NCBI RefSeq assembly: GCF_900323885.1
Contig: NZ_OOHJ01000018.1
Coordinates: forward strand, 868,001-932,000
Direction of reading: 5' to 3'
From: [Actinomadura] parvosata subsp. kistnae
Lineage (GTDB): Bacteria > Actinomycetota > Actinomycetes > Streptosporangiales > Streptosporangiaceae
Length of the DNA: 64,000 nucleotides
Of this stretch, positions 49,318 to 57,374 are shown piece after piece. Made by a program: the position numbers and the translations under genes. How positions within the stretch are numbered: position 1 is the stretch's first letter; every line of letters starts with the position of its first letter. The notes under the pieces are model-generated. The model searched no databases and was not told where the DNA came from. It was given only the letters and a program-made list of their open reading frames with translations.

Positions 49318-49842
49318 TCAGGCGGTACGGTCCAGTGCCCTGAGGGACCGGTCGGTGATGGAGCGGGCGCCGCGGCCGATGGCCACCATGCCCGATTGGA
49401 CGAGTTCCTTGATCCCGAACGGCTCGAGGACCTTCACGAAGGCCTCCAGCTTGTCGGGGGTGCCGGTGACCTCGATGGTCACGGCGTCGGCCGCCACGTC
49501 GACGCAGCGGGCGCGGAAGAGGTTGACGAGCTCCAGCACGTGGGAGCGGCTCTCGGAGTCGGCCTTCACCTTGATCAGCATCAGCTCGCGCTGCACCGAC
49601 TGGTTCGGGTCGAGCTCGACGATCTTGAGCACGTTCACCAGCTTGTTGAGCTGCTTCGTGACCTGCTCAAGGGGCAGCTCCTCGACGCTCACCACGATCG
49701 TCATGCGGGAGATGTCGTCGTGCTCGGTGGGCCCGACGGCGAGGGAGTCGATGTTGAACCCCCGGCGGCTGAACAGCGCCGACACCCGGGCGAGCACGCC
49801 CGGCCGGTTCTCGACCAGCACGGACAGCGTGTGCCTACTCAT
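49318..49842 (-). CDS. ilvN: Acetolactate synthase small (regulatory) subunit
   Basis: 174 residues. The N-terminal ACT domain (HTLSVLVENRPGVLARVSALFSRRGFNIDSLAVGPTEHDDISRMTIVV) binds valine for feedback inhibition. The C-terminal domain activates the large subunit. ATG 49842 overlaps the ilvB stop by 8 bases, giving translational coupling and matched subunit ratios. Confidence 0.97.
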   Translation of the reverse strand: MSRHTLSVLVENRPGVLARVSALFSRRGFNIDSLAVGPTEHDDISRMTIVVSVEELPLEQVTKQLNKLVNVLKIVELDPNQSVQRELMLIKVKADSESRSHVLELVNLFRARCVDVAADAVTIEVTGTPDKLEAFVKVLEPFGIKELVQSGMVAIGRGARSITDRSLRALDRTA

Positions 49843-51574
49843 CCTCGTTCTCCCACCTCGGCGCCATGTCACGGGCGATCTTGATGTCGTCGTTGCTGGT
49901 GCCCGCCGCGACCATGGGCCAGACCATGGCGTCCTCGTGGACGACGAAGTCGACCACGACGGGCACGTCGTTGATCTCCATGGCCTTCTTGATCACGGCG
50001 TCCACGTCCTCGGGACGCTCGCACCGCAGGCCCACACAACCATAGGCCTCCGCGAGCTTGACGAAGTCAGGGATGCGGCGGGGGGCCTGCAGGTTGGTGT
50101 TGGAGTAGCGCTCGTCGTAGAACAGCGTCTGCCACTGGCGGACCATGCCGAGATTACCGTTGTTGATGATGGCGATCTTGATCGGCACGCCCTCCAGCGC
50201 GCACGTGGCCAGCTCCTGGTTGGTCATCTGGAAGCAGCCGTCGCCGTCGATGGCCCACACCGTGGCGTCGGGGCAGCCCATCTTGGCGCCCATCGCGGCC
50301 GGCACGGCGAAGCCCATCGTGCCCGCGCCGCCCGAGTTGATGAACGTGCCCGGGTTCTCGTAGTCGATGAACTGCGAGGCCCACATCTGGTGCTGCCCGA
50401 CCCCGGCCACGTAGTAGGTGTCGGGGCCCGCGATCGCGCTCAGGCGCTCCATGACGTACTGCGGGGCCAGCGAGCCGTCGTCGAAGGTGTCGTAGCCCAG
50501 CGGGTAGGTCTGCTTGTAGCCGTTGAGCGTCGCCCACCACTCGTCGTAGTCGCCCTTCTGGCCACTGGCCTGGACGGCGGCGATGAGGTCGGTGAGGACC
50601 TCCTTGCAGTCGCCCACGATCGGCACGTCGGCGTGGCGGTTCTTCGAGATCTCGGCCGGGTCGATGTCGGCGTGCACGACCTTCGCGTACGGGGCGAACG
50701 ACGACAGGTCACCGGTCACCCGGTCGTCGAAGCGCACGCCCAGGCCGATGATCAGGTCCGACTTCTGCAGCGCGCCCACGGCGGAGACGCTGCCGTGCAT
50801 GCCCGGCATGCCCATGTGCTGCGGGTGGCTGTCGGGGAACGTGCCCCGGGCCATCAGGGTGGTGACGACCGGGATCTTCGTCAGCTCGGCGAGCTGCAGC
50901 AGCTCGGCCGACGCGCGCGCCTTGTGGACGCCGCCGCCGACGTACAGGACGGGCCGCTTGGACTCGGCGATCAGCTTCGCCGCCTCGCGGATCTGCTTGG
51001 AGTGCGGCCTGGTGACCGGGCGGTAGCCCGGCAGCTGCATGGTGGGCGGCCACGAGAACGTGGTCTCGGCCTGGAGCGCGTCCTTGGAGATGTCCACCAG
51101 GACCGGGCCGGGACGGCCGGTGGAGGCGATGTGGAACGCCTCCATGATCGTGCGGGCGATCTCGCTCGCGTCGGTGATCAGGAAGTTGTGCTTCGTGATC
51201 GGCATGGTGATACCGGAGATGTCCGCCTCCTGGAAGGCGTCCGTGCCGATCATCGGGGAGGCCACCTGACCGGTGATCGCCACGATCGGCACGGAGTCCA
51301 TGAAGGCGTCGGCAATCGGGGTCACCAGGTTCGTGGCGCCGGGGCCGCTGGTCGCCATGCACACCCCGACCTTGCCCGTGGCCTGCGCGTAGCCCTCGGC
51401 CGCGTGACCCGCGCCCTGCTCGTGCCGTACGAGCACGTGCCGGACCTTGGTCGAGTCGTAGAGAGGATCGTAGGCCGGCAGAATGGCACCGCCCGGGATC
51501 CCGAACACTGTGTCGACTCCCACGTGCTCCAGCGCCCTGACCAGGGCCTGTGCACCTGTCATCCGTTCGGTCAT
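49835..51574 (-). CDS. ilvB: Acetolactate synthase large (catalytic) subunit
   Basis: 579-residue ThDP enzyme: condenses two pyruvates, or pyruvate and 2-oxobutyrate. ThDP/FAD domains in order: FGIPGGAILPAYDPLYDSTKVRHVLVRHEQGAGHAAEGYAQATG with the catalytic Glu in RHEQGAGH, a central FAD domain with LGVRFDDRVTG, and the C-terminal ThDP motif AIDGDGCFQMTNQELATCALEGVPIKIAIINN. The 16-residue leader ORF and terminator upstream indicate attenuation by branched-chain amino acids. First gene of ilvBNC. Confidence 0.97.
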   Translation of the reverse strand: MTERMTGAQALVRALEHVGVDTVFGIPGGAILPAYDPLYDSTKVRHVLVRHEQGAGHAAEGYAQATGKVGVCMATSGPGATNLVTPIADAFMDSVPIVAITGQVASPMIGTDAFQEADISGITMPITKHNFLITDASEIARTIMEAFHIASTGRPGPVLVDISKDALQAETTFSWPPTMQLPGYRPVTRPHSKQIREAAKLIAESKRPVLYVGGGVHKARASAELLQLAELTKIPVVTTLMARGTFPDSHPQHMGMPGMHGSVSAVGALQKSDLIIGLGVRFDDRVTGDLSSFAPYAKVVHADIDPAEISKNRHADVPIVGDCKEVLTDLIAAVQASGQKGDYDEWWATLNGYKQTYPLGYDTFDDGSLAPQYVMERLSAIAGPDTYYVAGVGQHQMWASQFIDYENPGTFINSGGAGTMGFAVPAAMGAKMGCPDATVWAIDGDGCFQMTNQELATCALEGVPIKIAIINNGNLGMVRQWQTLFYDERYSNTNLQAPRRIPDFVKLAEAYGCVGLRCERPEDVDAVIKKAMEINDVPVVVDFVVHEDAMVWPMVAAGTSNDDIKIARDMAPRWENEDE

Positions 51575-51611
51575 CGGCTCGTTCCTTGCGTGGCTACTCG
51601 CTTAAGGACAT

Positions 51612-51650
51612 AAAAAATGCCCCTTCCCACCTAGACGGCGGGTCTGGGGC
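51612..51650 (-). terminator. Attenuator terminator upstream of ilvB
   Basis: Stem GCCCC/GGGGC and CCCGCC/GGTGGG with a small internal bulge (51619-51650), followed on the minus strand by TTTTTT. Its 5' base directly abuts a leader-end hairpin (51651-51660 with 51681-51690). Confidence 0.82.
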
Positions 51651-51673
51651 GGCGCGCAGGTCGTCGTGCTTCG

Positions 51674-51724
51674 CTATCGGCCTGCGCGCCGGCGAAGTAC
51701 TACGAGAATCTCACTGCGAAGCAT
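51674..51724 (-). CDS. ilvB leader peptide MLRSEILVVLRRRAGR
   Basis: 16-codon ORF on the minus strand (ATG at 51724, TAG at 51674) with consecutive Ile-Leu-Val-Val-Leu codons, just before a hairpin/terminator upstream of ilvB. Its final codons provide one arm of a perfect 10-bp hairpin (51681-51690 pairing with 51651-51660). Layout and C-terminal RRAG mirror the cimA leader. Leader peptides before ilvB are known from other actinobacteria; expression here is inferred. Confidence 0.83.
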   Translation of the reverse strand: MLRSEILVVLRRRAGR

Positions 51725-51779
51725 GGCCTACACCATAGCCGCTCGGAACGCCATCGCGCCAACTTCGTGGACACAAGTC

Positions 51780-54560
51780 TCAAACAGTGAGACTCGTACG
51801 CATCAGCGAGTCGACCCCGCGCGCCGCCATCGGCCGCGCCACCAAGAAGCCCTGCCCCCTCGTGCAGCCCATCTGCTTCAGCAGTTCGAGCTGCTCAGGA
51901 CGCTCGATCCCCTCAGCCACCACGATAAGCCCGAGGTCGTGCCCGAGCCGCACGATCGTGCGCGTGAGCAGGGTCAGCGTGTCGTCCTTGCCGAGCCCCG
52001 ACACGAACGACGGATCGATCTTGATCATGTCGACGGGGAGCTGCCGCAGGAACGCCAGCGAGGCGTAGCCGGTGCCGAAGTCGTCGATCGCCAGCCGCAC
52101 GCCCAGAGCCCGCAGCTCCGACAGCCGCTTGATCGTCTCCTCGGCGTCCTCGACCAGCATCTCCTCGATCACCTCAAGGGTCAGCATGGACGCGGGCAGG
52201 CCGCTCTCCGTCAGCGCCTCCTCGACCGTCTCGACGAACCTGGGCGCCATGATCTGGCGCGCCGACAGGTTCAGCGACAGCCCGATGTCCCACGACGAGG
52301 CCCGCCAGGCGGCCACCTCGCGGCACGCCTCCCGCAGGATCCACTCGCTCAGCGGCACGATCAGCCCGGTGTCCTCGGCCGCGTCGAGGAACTGCTCCGG
52401 CGGCACGAACACCGACCCGCGCCACCACCGCACCAGCGCCTCCACCGCGGTCACCCGCGAGGTCGCCAGGTCCACCACCGGCTGGTACTCGATCGCGAAC
52501 TGCTGCTCGATCAGCGCCCGCTGCAGGTCGGCGGCCAGCTCCAGGCGGCGCATCACGTCGGCGTGCATCTGCGCCGCGAACACCTCCACCCGCCGCCCGC
52601 CCAGCTCCTTGGAACGGGCCATCGCCACATCCGCGTTACGCATGAGATCGCCCGCCGGCAGGTCGTCCTCGGTGAAGGCGACGCCCACGCTCGCGGTCAG
52701 CGCCACGTCGCGGTCGGCCACCCGGAACGGCTCCTGCGAGACCGCGCGCACCAGCCGCTCGGCCAGGTCCACCGCCACCTGCGCGTCGCCGCCCGTCTCC
52801 ACCAGCACCGCGAACTCGTCGCCGCCCCACCGGGCCAGCGTGTCGTCGGCCCGCACCGCGCCGCGCAGCCTGCGGGCCGCCTGCCCGAGCAGGTAGTCGC
52901 CGCTGGCGTGCCCGACCGAGTCGTTGACCGAGGTGAAACCGTCGAGATCGAGGAAGATCACCGCCACGTTCGCCGTGCCGGGGCCCGACGTCCGGCCCGC
53001 CAGCACCTCGCGGGTGCGCTCCTCGAAGTAGGCGCGGTTGGGCAGCCCGGTGACGCCGTCGTGGAAGGTCAGGTGGGCCACCTGGTTGCGCAGCGCCTCC
53101 TCGTCGCTGACGTCTCTCGTCGTCACCAGCAGCAGGTCTTCGCCGCCCGCGTGGCGGGTCGCCACGGACTCCGTGGGGCGCCAGGTGCCGTCGGCCGCGC
53201 GCACCCGGCAGGCGATCAGGCAGGCGCCGGGGGCGGTGTTGTCCTCGTCGAGGTTCATCGCGCGCATGGCGACCTGGATGCCCGGCACGTCCTCGGGGTG
53301 CAGGTAGTCGAAGATCGACCCGCCGACCAGCTCCTCAGGGCTGTAGCCGTAGGTGACCTCGACGCCCGCGCCGATCTCGCGCACGACACCCTCGTAGTCG
53401 CAGGTGAACACCACGTCGCCGGTGCTCTCCGCCAGCTCCCTGAGCTGGCGCTCGCTCAGCTTGGCCAGCCCGCGCAGGCGGACGTTCGCCGCCGAGACCA
53501 CGAACAGGCGCACCAGCAGGAGCAGCACCACGGAGACCGCCACCACCACGACGCCGGTCACCGGCGCCCCGGTGCGCCCGCCGGCCTGCTGGACCAGCAG
53601 CACCCCGGCGGCCACGGCCACCAGCGCCAGCGGCACGATCGCGACCGCGTGCCCGACCGCCGGCCGGGCCACCTGCCGCACCCGCGGCCCCCACGGGACC
53701 GCCGCCAGCAGCAGGAACGCCACAGGCGCGAGCATGACGGCCCACAGCTGCGGCTCGACGTCCATGAGCCGGGCCACCGCCGCCGACAGGCCCGCCACCG
53801 TCATCGTGGCCAGCACCCCCACGCCCGCCAGGCCGAGCAGCCAGGACGACGCCTTGCTGGTCAGCACCGACGGCACCACGGCGAACGTCACCAGCAGCCC
53901 CACCAGCGGCGGCAGCATGACCAGCGTGAACGCCGGCGCGTCGGCGGTCTCGGCGTACACGTGCCGCAGCGCCACCATCCAGCCGATCAGGAACAGCGAG
54001 GCCGCGCACAGGTAGGCGTCGGTGAGATGCCGTAAAGCGAGCCGCGCCGAAAGCTTCCGGTCGGCGGCGATCAACGCGCCGCTCGCCGTGACCACCGTGC
54101 CGACCAGCATGAACATGTCCGCGAAGCTGTCGAACGCGTTCTCGGTGAACGGCCGCAGCGCCACCCCCGCCGTCCAGATGACGGCACCGCCGCTCATCCA
54201 GCGCGCGGCCATCGCCGCCGGGCGGTGCGTGGCCGCCTGCTTCACCGAGGCGATCAGCAAGGAGACTGCGGCGACCATCGCCGCGATCCCACCGGCGACC
54301 GCTCCGGTGACCAAGGCCGGGCTCTCCGTCAGGAGGGCGGCGGCGAACGCCACCGCGCCGGCCGCCGCAGCGGCGGCCGGCGGCACCCGGGGATCACGCC
54401 AGCGGATCACAGTCGTTGCCCATCCCGTCTCGAACTCTGCACCAGTGACCGCCGAAGCCCGGTCGATCACTTCGCCAGTGTGTGCTGTCGTGGGTGCGCG
54501 GGTGGTGACAACGCCGATGTCGTCACCGATCTGATAACCAGACAGACCAATTGCCGCCAA
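51780..54560 (-). CDS. Membrane PAS-GGDEF-EAL cyclic-di-GMP enzyme
   Basis: 926 residues: about ten membrane helices (roughly 55-365), a PAS sensor (about 375-490), GGDEF (about 500-660) and EAL (about 670-920). The active diguanylate cyclase motif RWGGDEF (near residue 578) and a complete EAL signature (TAVEALVRWW near 705, LAIDDFGTGYASL, VVAEGIE) are present, so both synthesis and hydrolysis are possible. The TTG start at 54560 has AAGGAG only 3 bases away and is uncertain. In Streptomyces a similar gene adjoins ilvB. Confidence 0.92.
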   Translation of the reverse strand: MAAIGLSGYQIGDDIGVVTTRAPTTAHTGEVIDRASAVTGAEFETGWATTVIRWRDPRVPPAAAAAAGAVAFAAALLTESPALVTGAVAGGIAAMVAAVSLLIASVKQAATHRPAAMAARWMSGGAVIWTAGVALRPFTENAFDSFADMFMLVGTVVTASGALIAADRKLSARLALRHLTDAYLCAASLFLIGWMVALRHVYAETADAPAFTLVMLPPLVGLLVTFAVVPSVLTSKASSWLLGLAGVGVLATMTVAGLSAAVARLMDVEPQLWAVMLAPVAFLLLAAVPWGPRVRQVARPAVGHAVAIVPLALVAVAAGVLLVQQAGGRTGAPVTGVVVVAVSVVLLLLVRLFVVSAANVRLRGLAKLSERQLRELAESTGDVVFTCDYEGVVREIGAGVEVTYGYSPEELVGGSIFDYLHPEDVPGIQVAMRAMNLDEDNTAPGACLIACRVRAADGTWRPTESVATRHAGGEDLLLVTTRDVSDEEALRNQVAHLTFHDGVTGLPNRAYFEERTREVLAGRTSGPGTANVAVIFLDLDGFTSVNDSVGHASGDYLLGQAARRLRGAVRADDTLARWGGDEFAVLVETGGDAQVAVDLAERLVRAVSQEPFRVADRDVALTASVGVAFTEDDLPAGDLMRNADVAMARSKELGGRRVEVFAAQMHADVMRRLELAADLQRALIEQQFAIEYQPVVDLATSRVTAVEALVRWWRGSVFVPPEQFLDAAEDTGLIVPLSEWILREACREVAAWRASSWDIGLSLNLSARQIMAPRFVETVEEALTESGLPASMLTLEVIEEMLVEDAEETIKRLSELRALGVRLAIDDFGTGYASLAFLRQLPVDMIKIDPSFVSGLGKDDTLTLLTRTIVRLGHDLGLIVVAEGIERPEQLELLKQMGCTRGQGFLVARPMAARGVDSLMRTSLTV

Positions 54561-54646
54561 GAGCTCCTTGACAGTGAGTCAGGAACTCCCTGCAAACGCA
54601 ACCGTACGCACCGAAGGTCACGGACCAGCCACGTTCGGGGATCCTC

Positions 54647-55555
54647 TCAGTACGAGTCGGTGATGACATTCTCCAAGGGTTCACCAGCGAGATACCGCTC
54701 CACCTGGGCGCGGACCAGCCGCAGCGTGCGGCGTACCGAAGCGGGGGTGCTGCCCGCCACGTGCGGGGTGATCAGCACGCCCGGCGCGCTCCACAGAGGG
54801 TGCCCCTCGGGCAGCGGCTCCGGCGCCGTCACGTCGAGCGCCGCGCGCAGCCGGCCGTCCTTCAGCTCCGCCACCAGCGCGTCGGTGTCGACCACCCCGC
54901 CCCTGGCCGCGTTCACCAGCACCGCGCCGTCCTTCATCCTGGCCAGGAACGCGGCGTCCACCATCCCCGCCGTCGCCGCCGTCGCCGGCACCAGCAGCAC
55001 CACCACGTCCGCCTGCGGCAGCAGCGCGGGCAGCTCGTCCATGCCGTGCACGCCCTCCCGGGCGCTGCGCGCCACCCGGACGATCTCCACCTCGAACCCG
55101 TCGAGCCGCCGCTCCAGCGCCGCGCCGATCGAGCCGTAGCCGACGATCAGCACCGTCGAGTCGGCCAGCACGTCCGTGTGGTGGTAGGTCCACTCGCCCC
55201 TGCGCTGCGCGTCCACGAACCCCGGGAACTCCCTGAGCACCGCGATCATGGCCCCCACCGCCCACTCCGCGGTGCCCGCCTCGTGCACGCCGCGCGCGTT
55301 GCACAGCACCGCGCCCTCCGGCATGTGCGGCCGGTACGGCTCCACCCCCGCCGTCACGGTCTGCAGCAGCCGCAACGAGCTCATCCTGGCCAGCGTCCCC
55401 GGCACGTCCGGAACCGTCACCAGCGGAGGGATCCACACCTCCACTTCCTCCACCCCGTCCGGCATCGAGGACGTGCCGTCATAGACGGCACATTCGACGC
55501 CGGGAAGCTCGGACAGAACATCAGCCACCGAATCGGACGGAACCCAGGTCTTCAT
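54647..55555 (-). CDS. D-isomer-specific 2-hydroxyacid dehydrogenase
   Basis: 302 residues. The catalytic part is N-terminal. The NAD-binding domain has VLIVGYGSIGAALERRLDGFEVEIVRVAR, VLLVPATAATAGMVDAAFLARMKDGAVLVNAARGGVVDTDAL and the catalytic His in LITPHVAGSTPASVRR. GSIG rather than GxGxxG plus Asp suggests possible NADP preference. Likely a glyoxylate/hydroxypyruvate reductase-type enzyme; the substrate is open. Confidence 0.92.
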   Translation of the reverse strand: MKTWVPSDSVADVLSELPGVECAVYDGTSSMPDGVEEVEVWIPPLVTVPDVPGTLARMSSLRLLQTVTAGVEPYRPHMPEGAVLCNARGVHEAGTAEWAVGAMIAVLREFPGFVDAQRRGEWTYHHTDVLADSTVLIVGYGSIGAALERRLDGFEVEIVRVARSAREGVHGMDELPALLPQADVVVLLVPATAATAGMVDAAFLARMKDGAVLVNAARGGVVDTDALVAELKDGRLRAALDVTAPEPLPEGHPLWSAPGVLITPHVAGSTPASVRRTLRLVRAQVERYLAGEPLENVITDSY

Positions 55556-55584
55556 GCGGAGAACCTTACGACTACGGGGGAAGT

Positions 55585-56661
55585 ATGGAACACATGAGGA
55601 AGCTCTGGACGATCATGCTACTGACCGCGCTCACGGCATGCTCCGGGCTCACGGCCTGCTCCGACCGCGGCGGAGAAGTCCTCCCCACGGCGGCCGTGTC
55701 GGCGGGGCCCGCCCCGAGTGACCCCAAGGACATCGTGACCGGGCTCGCCGTGCCCTGGGGCATCGCGTTCCTGCCCGGCGGCGACGCCGTCGTCACCGAA
55801 CGCGACACCGCCCGCGTCCTCCGCATCACCCCCATCGGCCGGGTCACCGAACTCGCCAAGATCGAGGACGCCCGCCCCGACGGCGAAGGCGGCCTCCTCG
55901 GCGTGGCCGTCAAAGACGACCAGATCTTCCTCTACTACACCGGCGAGCTCGACAACCGCATCGTCCGCTACCGCCTCACCGACGGCGGGCTCACCGACCA
56001 GCAACTCCTCGTCCAGGACATCCCCAAAGGCGGCATCCACAACGGCGGCCGCCTCGCCTTCGGCCCCGACGGCTACCTCTACGCCACCACCGGCGAAACC
56101 GGCGACCGCTCACTCGCCCAGCGCACCGACTCCCTCGGAGGCAAGATCCTGCGCATGACCGTCGACGGGGCACCCGCGCCCGGCAACCCGTTCGGCACGC
56201 TCATCTACAGCTACGGCCACCGCAACGTCCAGGGCCTCGCCTGGGACGGCTCCGGCCGCCTGTACGCCTCCGAGTTCGGCGCCAGCACCTACGACGAGGT
56301 CAACCGCATCCAGCCCGGAGGCAACTACGGCTGGCCCGAGGTCGAGGGGCGCGGCAACGACCAGCGCTACATCAACCCCATCCTCACCTGGTCCACCTCC
56401 GAAGCCTCCCCCTCCGGCATGGCCTACGCCAACGGCTCCCTCTGGGTGGCCGCACTACGCGGCGCCCGCCTGTGGCAGATCCCTCTGGGCGAGGACGGCT
56501 CCGCCGGCGCCCCGGTGGCCCGCTTCACCAACCGCTACGGCCGCCTCCGCGCCATCGCCGCCGCACCGGGCGGGGGGTTGTGGGTGGGAACGAGCAACAA
56601 GGACGGCCGCGGCTCCCCCCGGGCCGGCGACGACCGCCTCATGTCCGTCACCCCCTCCTGA
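55585..56661 (+). CDS. PQQ-type sugar (glucose/sorbosone) dehydrogenase lipoprotein
   Basis: 358 residues. The signal peptide is followed by lipobox cysteines (LTALTACSGLTACSDRGG). The six-bladed beta-propeller (GSDH) shows LAVPWGIAFLPGGDAVVTERDTARVLRI, GGLLGVAV, GGRLAFGPDGYLYATTGETGDRSLAQ, YSYGHRNVQGLAWD and EFGASTYDEVNRIQPGGNYGWPEVEG, the conserved PQQ- and calcium-binding pattern of soluble aldose dehydrogenases. Extracellular, lipid-anchored. ATG 55594 is a possible alternative start. Confidence 0.9.
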   Translation: MEHMRKLWTIMLLTALTACSGLTACSDRGGEVLPTAAVSAGPAPSDPKDIVTGLAVPWGIAFLPGGDAVVTERDTARVLRITPIGRVTELAKIEDARPDGEGGLLGVAVKDDQIFLYYTGELDNRIVRYRLTDGGLTDQQLLVQDIPKGGIHNGGRLAFGPDGYLYATTGETGDRSLAQRTDSLGGKILRMTVDGAPAPGNPFGTLIYSYGHRNVQGLAWDGSGRLYASEFGASTYDEVNRIQPGGNYGWPEVEGRGNDQRYINPILTWSTSEASPSGMAYANGSLWVAALRGARLWQIPLGEDGSAGAPVARFTNRYGRLRAIAAAPGGGLWVGTSNKDGRGSPRAGDDRLMSVTPS

Positions 56662-56931
56662 CCCCCGCCCCGCTCGGGCACGGCGATCCTCCGCCCGCTA
56701 CGGCACCGCACGGGCGGGCGCGGGCGGGACGCGACGCGAGCGAGGCACGGCAAGGCCCAGCGCAGGCGCAGCACGGCTGCCCTCCCCCCTCGAAAGGACC
56801 TCAGCCCGCTACGGCGCCGCACGGGCGGGCGCGGCGCGGGCCGGCGGGGCGGGACGCAGCGCGAGCCGGCGCGGGGGCAGCGCGAGCGAGGCGGGGCAGG
56901 GCGAAGCGCAGGCGCAGCGCGGCTGCCCTCC

Positions 56932-56987
56932 CCTCGAAAGGACCTCAGCCCGGCAACAGCGCCGCACAAGCTGAGGTCCTTTCGAGG
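56932..56987. terminator. Long hairpin inside the repeat region
   Basis: A perfect 18-bp inverted repeat (56932-56949 with 56970-56987) around a 20-base loop, built from the CGAAAGGACCTCAG repeat unit. It probably acts as a terminator for one or both convergent genes. Confidence 0.65.
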
Positions 56988-57185
56988 CGAGGAGGCGCAG
57001 CGACGCGAGTAACGCGCGGCACGGGGCGGCGTGGACGTGGCGCGGCCAGCGCGGACGCGGCACCGCGAGACCGCCGCACGGGGCGGCACGGCGGCGCGGC
57101 GCGGCAGGGCGGGAGCGCGGCACGGCGGCCCTGGGGGGCGGGGCGGCACAGGCAGGCGCAGCGACGCGAGCGGGGCCCGGCACCG

Positions 57186-57273
57186 GACGAGCGGGGCGGG
57201 CGCCGGCACGGGACGAGCGGGGCGGGCGCCGGACGAGCGGGGCGGGCGCCGGCACGGGACGAGCGGGGCGGGG
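57186..57273. repeat. GACGAGCGGGGCGGGCGCCG short tandem repeat
   Basis: Four units beginning at 57186, 57212, 57232 and 57258, with alternating periods of 26, 20 and 26 bases (the 26-base units include an extra GCACGG). The last unit is truncated. Confidence 0.85.
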
Positions 57274-57374
57274 CGCAGGGCAGCGCCCTCTCCCCCGGAA
57301 GGACCTCAGCCCGCTACGGCGCCGCACAGGCCGAGGCCCTGGGGTGTGAGGCCCAGGGGCCGCGGGCCGGGGCG

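Larger units (their letters stand above)
56662..57374. repeat. Repetitive GC-rich convergent intergenic region
   Basis: A 713-bp gap without a credible gene between two convergent genes. A motif CCCGCTACGGC(A/G)CCGCA recurs near 56693, 56804 and 57310, with a degenerate copy near 56949. GAAAGGACCTCAG recurs near 56791, 56936 and (as GGAAGGACCTCAG) 57297. A segment GCGCAGGCGCAGC(A/G)CGGCTGCCCTCCC is found near 56760 and 56907, so 56690-56940 is an imperfect tandem duplication. Long open frames crossing the area are compositional artefacts with Arg/Gly/Ala-only translations. Confidence 0.8.
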
